The notes under the pieces were generated by a model. That model made no database searches. It worked only from the letters and a program-made list of their open reading frames with translations, and had not been told where the DNA came from. The position numbers and the translations under genes were made by a program. Positions 48,478-61,630 of a DNA stretch of 64,000 nt are shown one piece after another; position 1 is the first letter of the stretch; each line of letters begins with the position of its first letter. The DNA lies in NCBI RefSeq assembly GCF_034702125.1, contig NC_085857.1, positions 52,282,913-52,346,912 of the forward strand. Reading direction: 5' to 3'. Source of the stretch: Engraulis encrasicolus (taxonomy: Eukaryota > Chordata > Actinopteri > Clupeiformes > Engraulidae).

Positions 48478-51400
48478 GGGTCATTCCACGCCAAATCTCC
48501 GAATCATGCCGCACAACCATCTCAGATTTGGCAGAAAAAAGTCAAGGAGGTTCACAAACGTCCCAATAGGAAAAGTGCAAAATTATAGCTCTCAACTCCT
48601 CATAGTTTTGTCATTAAAAATGTTTCTGTCAGGTACCCCCCTCACTCGTTTGGAACAGACTTCTCAGAGAACCCACTTTCAGATTGCTGTATCCAAAAAA
48701 CTGCTTTAAGTAGGTCTTTACCAATTTCAAGGGGTAACATTTGGAACATGTACTTGTGAAATGTGGATTTTCACACATCCTCTTGTGATTTACCACCGTT
48801 TTCTGGGGGCTTAAAGTTGCTTGAAAAATTCTCACCTTTGAATTTGTGGGCATCTTTGAAGGACTGTGGTAAGCGCAGTTTTAAAGACAGAGGTTTGATA
48901 TGGACAATGTATGTTCCCAACCATTCTGTGCATGTTGTGTTGAAAGACTGATCTTCTGCGATGAACAGTTTAGAAAATATGAAGTCTTTAAAATGGAAAA
49001 ACTGAAACTTGGTGCCATCTTTGCCATGTTATTAAAAAAAAATGTCACGACTGACGACCATATTATCAACAGTTTTGGAAAGATTAGATGTCTGTTCTTA
49101 ACATATCCAAAAACTGGGATGGTATTCTGCCTCATTTGGTCACAATGATTTTTCAAAAACCCACTGTTGCGTGACTTCCACAGCTCCTATGAAAAATTGA
49201 TATTAGTGGCATCTTCGCCATGTTATACAAAAGAAATGACAGAACTCACCACTCTGACATTTACAGTTTTAGAAAGACCCAATGTCTGTTTTTAACATAT
49301 CCAAAAACTGGGGTGGTGCTCTGTCTCATTTTTTAAAAATGGACTTGTAAAAACGACTGTGTGACATCTGCAGCTTAATGCTCTATTGAGGTGGGGCCCC
49401 TGCTCTGATCTTTGCAGGCTACATGGGGGCCCTATCTACCAGTATTTGCCATGAGGCCCTATGTGCAATTGTTCCGCCACTGTGAATGACTTGAGCAATT
49501 TGAGTCAGACATTTTTGATACAAGATATTTGACTTGAGCATTTTCGACACTCTCAATATAATACGGCAAAAAAGTAAAAGTGGCTGTTGACAGAGTTTTT
49601 GTTCAGCTTTTTCAGTAACTACATTTCAGTAAATCGAAGGTTATAGACGTGTGTAAACTTCATCTTTAGGCACTGAAAACCAAATACCGGAATAAAGTGA
49701 TGAAATGTTGAATCACTGAAACATCCCCGTAGATCTTGAAACAAGTACATCCTGACTATCACCACATCTCAATGCTTTTTATTACAATTCATAACAATCT
49801 TTAACAACTAGTTTATCAACAACTTTGATGCAGTTCTGAGGCCTGCTGTGGATTATTTTGGATTGTTTATGAGATATTGCCTTTAAACATGTGATTAAGC
49901 TATTCTTTCTGCGTTTGATATGTGTTGTACTCCATGTTTTCAAGTATGTGCATTTGTGCAATCTCATCAGGGTTAAGGTAGAACATCATACATTAATTCT
50001 GGCATTGCTCAGCTCTGTGACAGAGTTGACCCTTGATGAGCATTCAGTCAGTATTGCAGTGGTCTAGCACCATGCTCAGGGTAACTCAGTCATGGTGATT
50101 GGAGGGGCAGGACAGCTGTTTAGTTAGGTTACCTCCTTACAAACAGTCTCCTCCTTGTGTATCATCACTGTTTTTTTCTCTTCTCCATGATAATAGAAGT
50201 GTCCCACCCCCCCCCAAAAAAAAACATGACAAAGGGGACCTCTTCATAGAACTTGGCCCCGCCCCAGTCCTAACCATGACCGAGGAACCTAGCGCATTGT
50301 ATTGGTTCATGGCAAAGGTCTATGTGTTGGATCATGTGATGTGCACCTCTACTAACCAAGCAAAGTTGCAGAAGGATTGGGAAATTTGAAATGTGTCAAA
50401 TCAAAATATCAAAATATCTTTACAGTCAAAAGTAATTAGTTTGAAAAATCATATGCTGAAATAAAGTTTGGCAAACATATCAAGACTATGTGTTAACAAT
50501 ACTACTTTACAAATCAGAATAATTCAATTAATTTATCACTACTGTTCGAGACTTACTTTACGGTATAATAGCAAAATGTTCACTCCTGCAGTGTTGAGGT
50601 TTAAACACATGGCCATAACCTTTAATTCACGGACATTTAGTTACCAAAAAATGTAGTTACCTAAAAGCTAAAAGAAAAAGAAAAATAATAATGGTATATA
50701 AATCACTCAACTGTTTCTTGACTGTGCTTCAAAAATACTCAAGTCACATTTCTTGTATCAAAAATGCCCAAGTCAAACTGCCTGTCATTCACAGTGTCAG
50801 CCCAAATAGATTGGCACCCAACAGTCTGCAAAGGTCATGATTATGGCCCCTACCACAAATTCAGGAGGGCCCTGGACAAATGCCCTGCTTGTCCCCTTAT
50901 AGCTCCGCCCCTGGTAATTCATGTGACTTAGGCATTTTCACAGGAGCTGCTGATGTAACACCAAAGGGGTTTTTCAAGAGTCATTACAAGACATTGATGC
51001 AGAACACCATCCCAGTTTTTGGATATGTTAGAAACAGACATCCTATCTTTCCAAAACTGTTCAGTTCATTGTGGTGATTGCTGTCATTGTTTTGGTATAG
51101 CGTGGCAAAGTTGCCCCCCAATATCAGGTTTTCATAGGAGCAGTGGAAGTCACACAACAGTGGGTTTTTAAAAAATCATTGTGACCAAATGAGGCAGAAT
51201 ACCATCACAGTTTTTGGATATGTTAAGAACAGACATCTAATCTTTCCAAAACTGTTGATAATATGGTGGTGAGTCGTGACATTTTTTTTAATAACGTGGC
51301 AAAGATGGCACCAAGTTTCAGTTTTTCCATTTTAAAGACTTCATATCTTCTAAACTGTTCATCGCAGAAGATCAGTCTTTCAACACAACATGCACAGAAT

Positions 51401-51845
51401 GGTTGGGAACATACATTGTCCATATCAAACCTCTGTCTTTAAATCTCCACTTACCACAGTCCTTCAAAGATGCCCACAAATTCAAAGGTGAGAATTTTTC
51501 AAGCAGCTTAAAGCCCCCAGAAAACGGTGATAAATGACAAGAGGCTGTGTGAAAATCCACATTTCACAAGTACATGTTCCAAATGTTACTCCTTGAAATT
51601 CACAAGGACCTACTTAAAGTAGTTTTTTAGATACAACACTCTGAAAGTGGGCTCTCTGAGAAGTCTGTTCCAAACGAGTCAGGGGGGTACCTGACAAAAA
51701 CATTTTTAATGACAAAACTATGAGGAGTTGAGAGCTATAACTTTGCACTTTTCCTATTGGGACGTTTGTGAACCTCCTTGATTTTTTTCTGCCAAATCTG
51801 AGATGGTCGTGCGGGATGATTCGGAGATTTGGCGTGGAATGACCC
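48478..51845. mobile_element. Long-TIR element, GGGTCATTCC family, copy B (3,368 bp)
   Basis: Begins GGGTCATTCCACGCC, ends GGCGTGGAATGACCC, with duplication ATTT (48474-48477, 51846-51849). The arms match over roughly 740 bp (48478-49220 against 51100-51845). Inside each arm a unit with AACATATCCAAAAACTGGG recurs every 180-190 bases. The centre (49390-50960) is shared with copy A and partly with 51853-53726. No ORF codes for anything recognisable, so mobility must have been supplied by another element. It holds the empty target of the Tc1 found in copy A. Confidence 0.83.
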
Positions 51846-51852
51846 ATTTGTA

Positions 51853-53726
51853 ATATCGTCGGCTTGCTACCAAAACCGCCTAAGTCCGAATTTGGTCGAA
51901 ATTAGATTTTTACATAAACTGACTTCCCTACCACAGCTGCATCACCCTGCCTCTCCGCCAGGGTCATTGATCAATCACAACAGTCACCAGAGTCAAAAAT
52001 CAGTATGTATAAAGTCACACACTGCCTATGAGAAAATGAATGACCAGGGACGTAGCTATAGGGAGGACAAGGAGGGCATATGCCTGTAGGCCTAGGGCCC
52101 TCCTGCAGGTGGCAAGAGCAGGGGCCCTATTATGACCTTGGCAGGTGGTATGGGGGCCCTATCTATTCATCCTGGGGCCCTGTGCACAATTGTTCTGCCA
52201 ATGTGAATGACTTGGGTAACTTCACATGGGCAAGAAGAAGCAGTTTATTTAAATCTGTTGAGTTTTTTTCTCTCTCTCTTCAAAGATAATGGCCATGTGT
52301 GAAAACTTCACCCTTAGACATCAGTGTCTGAGATATTCTTATTATCACACAATGGTTGTTGCCTTAAAATTAAGCTGTACGAGACAAATTCAGCAATTAT
52401 TAACCAGGTGCTCTATTTGATGTAGGCAGAGATTTGTAGACCCTGAGACAAAGAACCATACAAGTCCACATTTTCACATTTTGAACATAGGCTTATGTTT
52501 TTTTAATTTGCAGTTTGAAGATTACTTTTTTATTTAGATTTTTCTTGAAGTCAGAAAGCAAAAGCTACTCAAGTATAATAACAAAATAATTTTTAATGTC
52601 AATGTTAAAAGTCAATTGTTACCAAGTATTTACTATTCTGGACATGAACAGTTTTGTTTTGGACTTGTGTGTTTCCGTATCTCAGGATTTAGCGAGTGTA
52701 TTGAAACCATTAGTGTTTCCATTAACTTGATCATGAAATGAATCCAGTAGTGGTTCTATACCATGTTCTGAATGCCACGGTCATGGTGTTGAAGTGGGCG
52801 GGGCAAAGTTATATGACCAGGTTACCTCTATCATGGGCAAGGTTGGGGGGGTGGGGCAGCTCTATGAGCATGGGGAAGAGCAAAAGTTAACCAAAGATGA
52901 TAAACAAGGAGGAGACAGTTTGTGAGGAGGTACAAGGACCAAAGAAGTGCCCCACCTCTTCATCCTCCACCATGACTGATGGACCCTCAACATGGAGATT
53001 GGACGCCACTGCAATGCTTTTTCTGAGTGATACTGTAAGCTGGATCTGTCCTGGCATGAGCAATGACTGTTTTACCATTATTGCATCTGCTCTTGAATAA
53101 TGATAATATCTCTGAGGGCTTAATTTTGGATGAGAATGTAAATAATATTAACCATGAAAACTAACATGACTGAAAGTATTAGAAAGTAAAAGAAAGCTGT
53201 GAAAATCTGTTGGTAGATATGAGATTTACCAGCATACTAAACTATTACAAGGTCTACAAAAAATATTTCAATCATTCACAATTTCCAGGATTAAAGTTTG
53301 GAATAAAAAGAATAGTATAACTATCAAAATAATATGCAGCGCATTGTTTTTGTTATGCTCCATCAAATTATTTATTTATTTTAAAGTATTTTGTTTTCCT
53401 TAGAAGGTGTTTAATTGTTTGACTTGCAGCTTCACTCAAAATAAATAATGAAAATGAATTAACATCTTAGAGGTACTGTTTGTAATGGATCAATGACACA
53501 GACAGGATGACAGGATGATGCAGAAGTGGTAGGGGAGTTAAGTTCTGCAAAAATCTCCTTTTGACCAAAATTATTAGGGGGGACTCACAATTGCTCTTTG
53601 CCCAGGGTCTCAGATTTCCTAGAACCGCCACTGGTGTTTGGCGCCCCCTAGGAAATTTAGTTTTTCCCTGTTTTCCGAAAACCCCAAAATCGGACTTAGG
53701 CAGTTTTGGTAGCAAGCCGACGATAT
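51853..53726. mobile_element. TA-flanked element sharing its core with the GGGTCATTCC family
   Basis: The left end ATATCGTCGGCTTGCTACCA and its inverse at the right form a long TIR (about 40 bp tight, about 130 bp with one 100-bp gap). TA flanks both (51851-51852, 53727-53728). The core contains GGCCCTATCTA, TGTGCACAATTGTTCTGCCA and GGTTACCTC blocks homologous to the core of copy B. Non-coding. It abuts copy B with one base between target duplications. Confidence 0.7.
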
Positions 53727-53728
53727 TA

Positions 53729-55271
53729 AAAATGGCTCAATGATGTTTTAATACTAGCACACATCAGGGTGATGCAAGAACAGCTTACATGGCAGCTGTA
53801 TGATTTTTTTGTGTGGATTATCTAAGGAAAAAACATCATTAGCCTAAATACACCATACTGTGAAGGTTTTAACAGAGAATGAGCTGACAAGCCAGGTACT
53901 GTACAGTAACACACAACATTGCCAGTGTTAGAGTTCACCTTATGGCCAGATACAACAGATAATATACATCATAATAACATGAAACAAAGCAAAATCAGTT
54001 GTTGCTCCAGTTAATTTTGTGTATTTTTGGTTTCTTGCCCAAACAGTAATGGATTGATGAACTGGCCAACCTCAACTGCCAAATTAGTTAGGTAACTTTG
54101 ACATTTCTTGATGTTCATGGTAAGTAAGCTGAGAAGCATCTAAACATCAAGTCACTGTTTCATAACAGACTCTACATCACTCTACAGGACCTAGGACTAA
54201 TGTTAAGAATAAACAATAGGCCTACATAAAATATTTTTTTTCTACATGACAATGAACTAAAAAAAAAACAATGCAAAAGATTTTTGACATGGATTGAAAA
54301 TAGTTCCCTTTACTGTGGCTTCATCTGTGTGTTCAAGTCCTGAACACACTGTTACAAATGACAGATTTGTCAAAAAGACGCAGAGTTGTGTTACAGTATA
54401 TTACTTCATATTTGCATAATAATATACATAATCATAATACACTACATATCCTTTATATATTGCTCGTTTTTGTTCAAATGAGTTCACGTCAAACAAGCTT
54501 ACCTTTGAAGAATCACATCAGTGTTGATTTTCACCTCGGTGCTTTTTTTCTTGCTTCTCGCCATTGCATGTTCCACCACCCAAATTAATTTAAGACTTTC
54601 AAAGACTATATAAAGAGGCCATTTCAACTACGAAGATTAAACCCAGCCATCAGCCATCGAGAGTGCCACTGTGCTGCTGCTGATGAAGTAGCTCTACCTG
54701 ACGTGATATAACCACAGAAGGAAACCCGCGTGACAGCAAAATCAACCAAAAAAGGGAACAGGAAGGACCAGTGCTCAGCAAAGAAGGGCCATAAACGGCC
54801 GTCGAAATATAGGTTCCTCATACCTCCTCTAGTTCCTGCCCTTTGGTCCTTTTTGATAGAGCTTTTTGTGAGGTTTATTTGTTTAAAATGTAGCTACACA
54901 AACATTCTGGGGTATCATTATTTATCATAGTGTCATATATTTTAGAATATAAAGTTGTATGCTCACTCGCCTGCCCTTCTTACTTTTCTGTGTCAATTCT
55001 GTGTCCCGTGCCTTGCTTGCATTGTTCTGGAAGTTTCATGGCCAGTTTCATGTCTTGATCCCGATGGTCTATGATAGGGGCAGAGTGGGAGCGCTTGCCA
55101 CCCTGTAGTCATCAGCCATCGCAAGTGTCACTATTCGGTGGCTGTTATATTCAGTCTAACTGACTGACCACAGAATGAGGCACTGCATCAAAAACAAACC
55201 AAAAAATATAACAGAAAGATAAGACCAACTCTGTAGACTCAAGAGGAAAGAGGAAATCATCTGTTACCATA
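53729..55271. other. Non-coding; duplicated CATCAGCCATCG block
   Basis: CATCAGCCATCG(A/C)(G/A)AGTG(C/T)CAC at about 54648 and 55109, each followed by CCACAGA and AAATCAACC/AACAAACC words, marks two copies of one repeat about 460 bases apart. A short ATG ORF on either strand shows no domain. Confidence 0.5.
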
Positions 55272-56280
55272 CACTGTAAGAAATTTCCCCTGCAAAACAA
55301 CAGCAGTTACTGGAAATTATATTTACCTGTAGGCCTAATTCTACTGTTATTTCACACCAAACATCAAATACAGCTCAGTGCTGTTTAATGTATCAAAGTA
55401 CATTTTTTCAGCAGCAATTGAACTGTTAAAATAACAGTACTCGACAGAACGTTCACAGTATTAGTATTGTAACTAAAAGTACTCTACAATATTTGTACAG
55501 TAATATAGGTAAAATAACAGTACACTTCAGTTAAAAAGTTGAAGATGGTACTGTGAGATGACAGGCAATCACTGGGTCATAGTTGCATTCATGAATATGG
55601 CCATGGCAACTTCCTGCCCACCCATCATTCTCCATAACTGTGGTACCCTGTCCATGTTACCTCCCACCCTCCCATCATTCACCATGACTGAAGTGCCTTG
55701 TGCATGATACTATTGTGCTACTATACTTTATTGAGATGTTGGTTTGCTGTGGTCCTTTGAATGAGTGTGGCATGAATAAAATTTCAGTGTACGCAGTGCT
55801 ATGTTACAATGACAATGGGAGTGTGCGAGGTGGGCTTTTTAATGTATCAGCTTTTGATGAGCCAATGATGAAAATAGCATTGGGCAGTCTGCAAAAACGA
55901 AATTTGCACCAAGTAGCACAGCAAACAAGCAGCACTACAAGCTAGCTCTCAAAGCAATGCCTAATTTGCAGCAAGCACATTACATGCAACAATGCCACAA
56001 ATGATGCCACACACAGCAAGTGCCACAAAGCAAGCTTTCACAAAGAGGAAAGTACACAAGCCTGTAAGCAAGCTTGTAGGCAAGCAAGTGCTATGCTGTG
56101 CCATGCAGGCCACCAGCAGGCAGGCACACAACTGAAGTGTTAATAGTCCAGATTTATATACAGGTTCAAGAGTACCATGTGACCAGAATCATCAGAAATT
56201 TGGCAGGTGAAGGCCGTAATTGAATAATGGCATAACAGCCCTTAGTACTCAGTTGAGGCCAGGCACTGTTTAGTAGATTG
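55272..56280 (+). mobile_element. Relative of the CACTGTAA element (left part)
   Basis: After TA at 55270 it begins CACTGTAAGAAATTTCC, like the ends at 34898 and 39869. At 56150-56260 it shares ACAGGTTCAAG, ACCATGTGACC, ATTTGGCAGGTG and ACAGCCCTTAG with 38330-38450. The distance from end to block is 880 bases here and about 700 there once the TTAA insertion is removed. The right end was not identified. Confidence 0.5.
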
Positions 56281-57071
56281 GTTTAGATGGGACTGCTTGT
56301 TGCAAGAATGTTTCAGCCATTCATCACTATCAAAATGCATACATGCGCTACTCATACTGTGCTGCATCAAGCACTTTTTAAGTATTGTAGTTTCCTTAGA
56401 AATTGTTTCATGCTTGATAGTATCATTGAATCTTTAACCAGTTGCCGTTCCATTGGATTTAGCGGTGATCGTCGCTGTCGAGAGAGAGTTGAGTCGCTCT
56501 TACGAAGGACTTTGCTAAAGACGCTTTCGAGATACGGACCCCAGAGCAGTCCAATGGATACAGACTCCTGTGTGAATGTGCTTCATATCAAGAAGAGGCC
56601 AAGTAAAGGAATTGAGGTCAGACAATGGAACTAATTTGATCTCTGCTTTGGTCGAACACAAATGCTTTGCCTTGCAGCAACTTATACTGTAGTTGAAATA
56701 ATACATTCAGCAAACCTATTTTGTTTGAGTTCTTAAAAGATCACAATCTTTCCATTTTCATTTCATTTTCCATCCAATCTTTCCCATTTTCTCTTAATTT
56801 TGTCTTTATCTTACATGCACCTGAGTGACTACTAAGTGACTCATGGTTATGGCAGAATTATATTATTCTTGGAACTTGTGACTGCAATTGACTGCAATTT
56901 ACAATCTCACTTTACAATTAATTTTCAATCTCAGAATAACTCACTGTAACTCTTGCATTCTGTCCAGTCTATTTGACCTCTCTGCCTTCAGTCATACTGA
57001 CCAAAATGTCACTAAAGTCCTTTCATTTAGATCGTGGTGGCACTAGGGCCAACCTCAGGCAACTCCACTTC
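56281..57071. other. Non-coding
   Basis: Includes an ORF of 115 codons starting 56287 without recognisable domain, taken as chance. No repeats resolved. Confidence 0.35.
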
Positions 57072-57564
57072 GGTCATTCCACGCCAAATCTCCGAATCAT
57101 CCCGCACGACCATCTCAGATTTGGCAGAAAAAAATCAAGGAGGTTCACAAACATCCCAATAGGAAAGGTGCAAAATTATAGCTCTCAACTCCTCATAGTT
57201 TTGTCATTTAAAAATGTTTTTGTCAGGTACACCCTGACTCGTTTTGAACAGAGTTCTCAGTGAGCCCACTTTCAGATTGATGCATCTAAAAAACTACTTT
57301 AAGTACAAAATTTCCTTACAAATTTCAAGAGGTAAAATTTGGAACATGTACTTGTGAAATGTGGATTTTCACACATCCTCTTGTCATTTACGACCGTTTT
57401 CTGGGGGCTTAAAGTTGCTTGAAAAATTCTCACCTTCGAATTTGTGGCCATCTTTGAAGGACTGTGGTAAGCGCAGTTTTAAAGACAGAGGTTTGATATG
57501 GACAATGTATTTTCCCAACCATTCTGTGCATGTTGTATCTTCTGCGATGAACAGTTTAGAAGAT
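57072..57564 (+). mobile_element. GGGTCATTCC family, copy C (left arm only)
   Basis: It runs parallel to the first 490 bases of copies A and B from GGTCATTCCACGCC to GAACAGTTTAGAAGAT, with a 12-base gap (GTTGAAAGACTG missing) and scattered substitutions. It stops where a different GGGTCATTCCATGGC sequence starts at 57565. Confidence 0.8.
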
Positions 57565-57961
57565 GGGTCATTCCATGGCAATTCAACAAGAGCCTGCGCA
57601 CTTAGGTCTCAAAAAAAGCTGGAAAAAATTACCAAATGTACCCATGGTACTTAAGAGAAACACGGGTGTAAGATGTATGCTTTCCATGTTACAGCCATTT
57701 TCACTGGGGGAGGGGGGTGCCCATTTTGTTCACACTCTTTTTTTTGTCAAAGTTCACAAGCCCATGGCTAGAACTAAACCATGAAGGAAGCTCACATTAT
57801 GCATGCTGGTACATAGATAGGTATAGTTTGTTGCAAAACTGTCCGTTTTGGTCTGGATGATCCTGCATCGTCATAGCACCCCCCTCCCCCAGTAAAATTG
57901 GCTGTAACACGGAGAGTATACATCTTACATTCAAATACATTTACAGTGTTTCTCTTAATCA
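57565..57961. mobile_element. Foldback sequence with GGGTCATTCC-like start
   Basis: Begins GGGTCATTCCATGG. Arms 57644-57716 and 57882-57960 are inverted (TGTAAGATGTAT.CT, TGTTACAGCCA.TTT, ACTGGGGGAGGGG), with a 13-base insertion in the right arm. The far end was not found. It shares only the first ten bases with copies A-C. Confidence 0.55.
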
Positions 57962-59297
57962 GGAACGTGATGCAACGCAGCCGGGTCAAGGAAGACACGC
58001 TGTCGTCACCATGGAGTTAGTATAAGAACTGGATAGAGTGAGTAAGTCTCGCCTCCAGTCATTTCAATGGGAAATGCTAAGCTAGTGAATTCCACCAAAA
58101 TTGAACGTTATTTCCGCCGACAGTTTACTCAGCCAATTACATGCCACGTTACTGACTGACTTACGATTGACCAGAAAGCTATATGGAAGACGGCTTTGAA
58201 TGCATGGAGGTGCCCAACCACAGACCTGTAAAGATCTGTGCGCCCAACACTAAACTCGCGTACCCACCAATCATCATAAGCGGAGTGGATTTAGGAAATG
58301 CGAAAATGGCGATTTGTTAATCGGCGAAGCTAACCAGCCAAATCCTGCCCCCCTGGTCGTCACAGTGTGTAATGTTCAGTTAATGCTAACCTTACACTCT
58401 TTCCTTTCAACTAAAGGGCGGGTTATACTTCCTTTCAGTGCCACGGAGTGAGCTTGTCCCAGCCATGATGCAGTTAATTTTGGTTTATGCCTGTTTTGAA
58501 GCGCGGTCTGCGCGATGTCATTTCACGCTCAAACTGCCTTCAATACAAAGAGTAACCTAGACGTGTCAGGGTTTTTTTAGCTTCACAGAGTCGACGACAA
58601 TGAAAATGAAACATTACATATTTATGTCACGTGCATTTTTGATCGCAATGGCAGCCAGCGCATAGTTTGGAACAAAGAAGTGGCTCATTTGTCGAGGATA
58701 GGTCGCACGAAGCGGAATGTTTCCTCGACCTCAGAACACTGTTCAACTGTCCAAATAACTTCGGCTAAATTCGAAACAGCGTCGTAACTTGCAAGCGCAC
58801 GTGTTGTCTTTGGTTCGTGTAAATAAATCAAACGACAAAGCACGGGTAACTTATTTAAGGAAGAGCTCACAGTCCGTAGACCGACGAAGGTTAGAACAAG
58901 GAAGTAGCTTGTTCTCTCGACTCGAGGACAGAGCAGGCTGGTCGAGAGGACCAATCAGAGACCTATTTTCGCCCTTCACGCCGTCGCTGTCTGCATTATC
59001 CCTGCTCTTTGAGACACAATTTCGGGGAGGTGCCCCAGAGTACCTGCGTGATGGGGGGGGCTTCACTCCGTTAACTGCGCGGCTCACTGCATCATGACGC
59101 AGGGACGCTGATCTTGAGGCATAAACCACCCTTAACTCTACCGGCAGGGAATGTTACAACATACACACACAAGAATGTCCTTTCATCACCTGTGTTTGAT
59201 ATTCTGTTTACGCTATTCACACATGATCAACTTTCGGGCACGGATCAGTCACTATCATGGAAAATTACTAATGTGAAGCGTTCCAGGATTTCCTTGA

Positions 59298-59299
<2 letters not shown>
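57962..59299. other. Non-coding, CpG-rich in part
   Basis: 58550-59110 is CpG-richer and holds short inverted words (CTCGAC/GTCGAG). ORFs below 110 codons on both strands overlap each other and show no domain. A promoter-like island is possible but no TATA or exon was seen. Confidence 0.35.
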
Positions 59300-59334
<35 letters not shown>

Positions 59335-59446
59335 TGTGTGTCTGTGTGGTTTTGCAATCCTTATAGAGAAGTGAAACAGTGAACAAGTCCGGTCTGATAA
59401 TGAGTTCAAATACTGTAGCCTGGAGACATGGCATTAGAAATGACTG

Positions 59447-59544
<98 letters not shown>

Positions 59545-59748
59545 CATGCGAAACACACACACACACACACGCACACACACATGACCTCTTGACCTCCTGG
59601 CTCTGGACTGAGATGCTGGAGAGGAAGTGCTGATGACGTGTGTGTGTGTGTGTGTGTAGACCGTCATGTGAGTCTGTGTGTTTGTTTGTGTGTGGTGTGT
59701 GTGCTTGCCTGCCTGTGTGCTTCTGTTTGTGTGTGTGTGTGTGTGTCT

Positions 59749-59815
<67 letters not shown>
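59300..59815. repeat. Cluster of (TG)n/(CA)n tracts
   Basis: TG runs at 59301-59342, 59443-59540, 59639-59658 and 59727-59812, and a CA run at 59553-59580. The TG run at 59443 and CA run at 59553 are inverted to one another and could pair. Confidence 0.95.
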
Positions 59816-59849
59816 GAACACTAGTAAACCTCCCTCCCGGAGCCCCATA

Positions 59850-59935
59850 CAGTTCCGGTAGTGTTGAGATACTGGTCTGGACCTGGAAGGTTGCGAGTTT
59901 GAGCCCGAGTGGCAGACAGACAGCACAGCAGGATG
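59850..59935 (+). repeat. tRNA-derived SINE head
   Basis: CGGTAGTGTTGAGATACTGG, then GGTTGCGAGTTTGAGCCCGA (B-box), then a short body. It ends before the TTAA palindrome. Confidence 0.6.
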
Positions 59936-59976
59936 ACCTCAGTGACACTGGTCCCCTGACCTGGATGAGAGTTTAA

Positions 59977-60864
59977 AGGATTTATCCGGAGTTGGAACAA
60001 GTTTGCCTGATTTTTGCATGTTTGGGATGAAATACAGTCACTCTAGAGCAAAATCAAGGCAAAAGGATGCGTTTTGAGAACGTTTGATAATATCACGTTA
60101 GCCTCGTTAGCCATATCAGCTATGCAATATGAAAGATGCGGGCATCGTTTTTCGGCAGTTACACACATTTCAAAAACACAACATTTTAAAGTCTTGCACA
60201 GCTCAAAACAACGTCACACGTACCTCATAATATGTTGAGGGTATCCACACATAAACCAAAGTGTCCAAAGTCCTTCATGTATTCTTGAAAGGTCTGCAGA
60301 ATGTGTTTTGTGAAGCTACTACCTTGAGAATATCTAAATTACAGTCAAGACAACTATTTGACACTAAAGTCCACCAAGTAGATTGCCGAGTGCGTCGCAC
60401 CATCAGCTGTGGTTACTCGCTATGGAAATAATCATAGCTGATGGTGCGACGCACTCGGCAATCTACTTGGTGGGCTTTAGTGTCAAATAGTTGTCTTGAC
60501 CGTAATTTAGATATTCTCAAGGTAGTAGCTTCACAGAACACATTCTGCCAGACCTTTCAAGAATACATGAAGGACTTTGGACACTTCGGTTTATGTGTGG
60601 ATACCCTCAACATATTACGAGGTAAGTGTGACGTTTTGAGCTGTGCAAGACTTTAAAATGTTGTGTTTTTGAAATGTGTGTAACCGCCGAAAAACGATGT
60701 CCGCATCTTTCATATTGCATAGCTGATATGGCTAACGAGGCTAACGTGTATTAGCAAACTTTCTCAAAACGCATCCTTTTGCCTGATTTTTGCTCTAGAG
60801 TGACTGTATTTCATCCCAAACATGCAAAAATCAGGCAAACTTGTTCCAACTCCGGATAAATCCT
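59977..60864. mobile_element. 888-bp near-perfect palindrome with TTAA duplication
   Basis: Arms 59977-60408 and 60436-60864 are reverse complements with only scattered differences, around a 27-base centre. The ends AGGATTTATCCGGAGTTGG and inverse are flanked by TTAA (59973-59976, 60865-60868). Non-coding. The ORF inside reads through an arm and is not a gene. Confidence 0.9.
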
Positions 60865-60868
60865 TTAA

Positions 60869-61500
60869 GTGGGTGAATATACCTAGATGAAAAGCACACT
60901 TAAAGTGCAGGCCTACTTTTTACTTTTGACTTAAAGTGTACTTTTGATGACTACTTAGTACAAAGTGTACTATTTTCGGCGATTTAAAGTGCGCTTCATC
61001 GCACTATTAGTGCGCTGGAGCGCCACTAAAGCAATACAAAACTGCACATTTGCAATACACTTGGTATGTTTACTTGGCACCACTTTTGGACAGTTTTAAG
61101 TGCACTACAAGCCTACATTTGAAATTATTCTCCATACACACTTTTCATGCATTCATATGGTATAAAAAGTGTGTTGGAGTACACTGCTATGACATTTTCT
61201 TTTATTGTTACTTGAAGTTCATTATTCTAAATACACTTTAGCCAAACATCTTTAGGCCTACGTAAAGTCAACATTAAAGGTACACTGTGCAGGAAATGGT
61301 CAAAAAAGGTACTGCAGCTGCTCATTGAAACTGGGCTGTCTATTGTGTTGACTGAGCTTTCAGGTTCAAGCCCCTGATGGAAATGGAATAGGGCCTGACA
61401 GAAAAGAAAGAAAGGTATAGCCTTAATTGACAGACTTGCAAATTACTGTGTCCATGTATGCATTTGTTTGTGTGTATGTGTGCGCACACAGGTGTGAATG
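60869..61500. other. AAGTG(C/T)ACTT-rich repeat and spacer
   Basis: 60900-61240 repeats CTTAAAGTG, AAAGTGTACT and AAGTGCACT words. TTAAAGGTACACTGTGCAGG at 61274 looks like the left end of a further TTAA element with no partner found. Confidence 0.5.
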
Positions 61501-61592
<92 letters not shown>

Positions 61593-61630
61593 TGTGTCTG
61601 TGTCTGTGTCTGTGTGTGTGTGTGTGCGTG
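61501..61630. repeat. (TG)n with TGTC variants
   Basis: About 45 pure TG units followed by TGTGTC repeats and another TG run. Confidence 0.95.

Noticed and set aside
48461..49156. Conserved short proteins repeated at 18634, 48461, 51614, 57000 and their partners
   Set aside because: The same frames recur only because they lie in the arms of the GGGTCATTCC element; there is no start/stop conservation or domain.
56287..56634. 115-codon ORF as a gene
   Set aside because: No homology recognised, no splice or promoter signals, and neighbours are repeats; its length is within chance for AT-moderate DNA.
59255..59926. 223-codon His-Thr-rich ORF on the minus strand
   Set aside because: It is only the translation of (CA)n tracts, which are open in several frames on both strands.
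60441..60656. 71-codon ORF in the palindrome
   Set aside because: It lies in one arm of a non-coding foldback MITE and has no domain.
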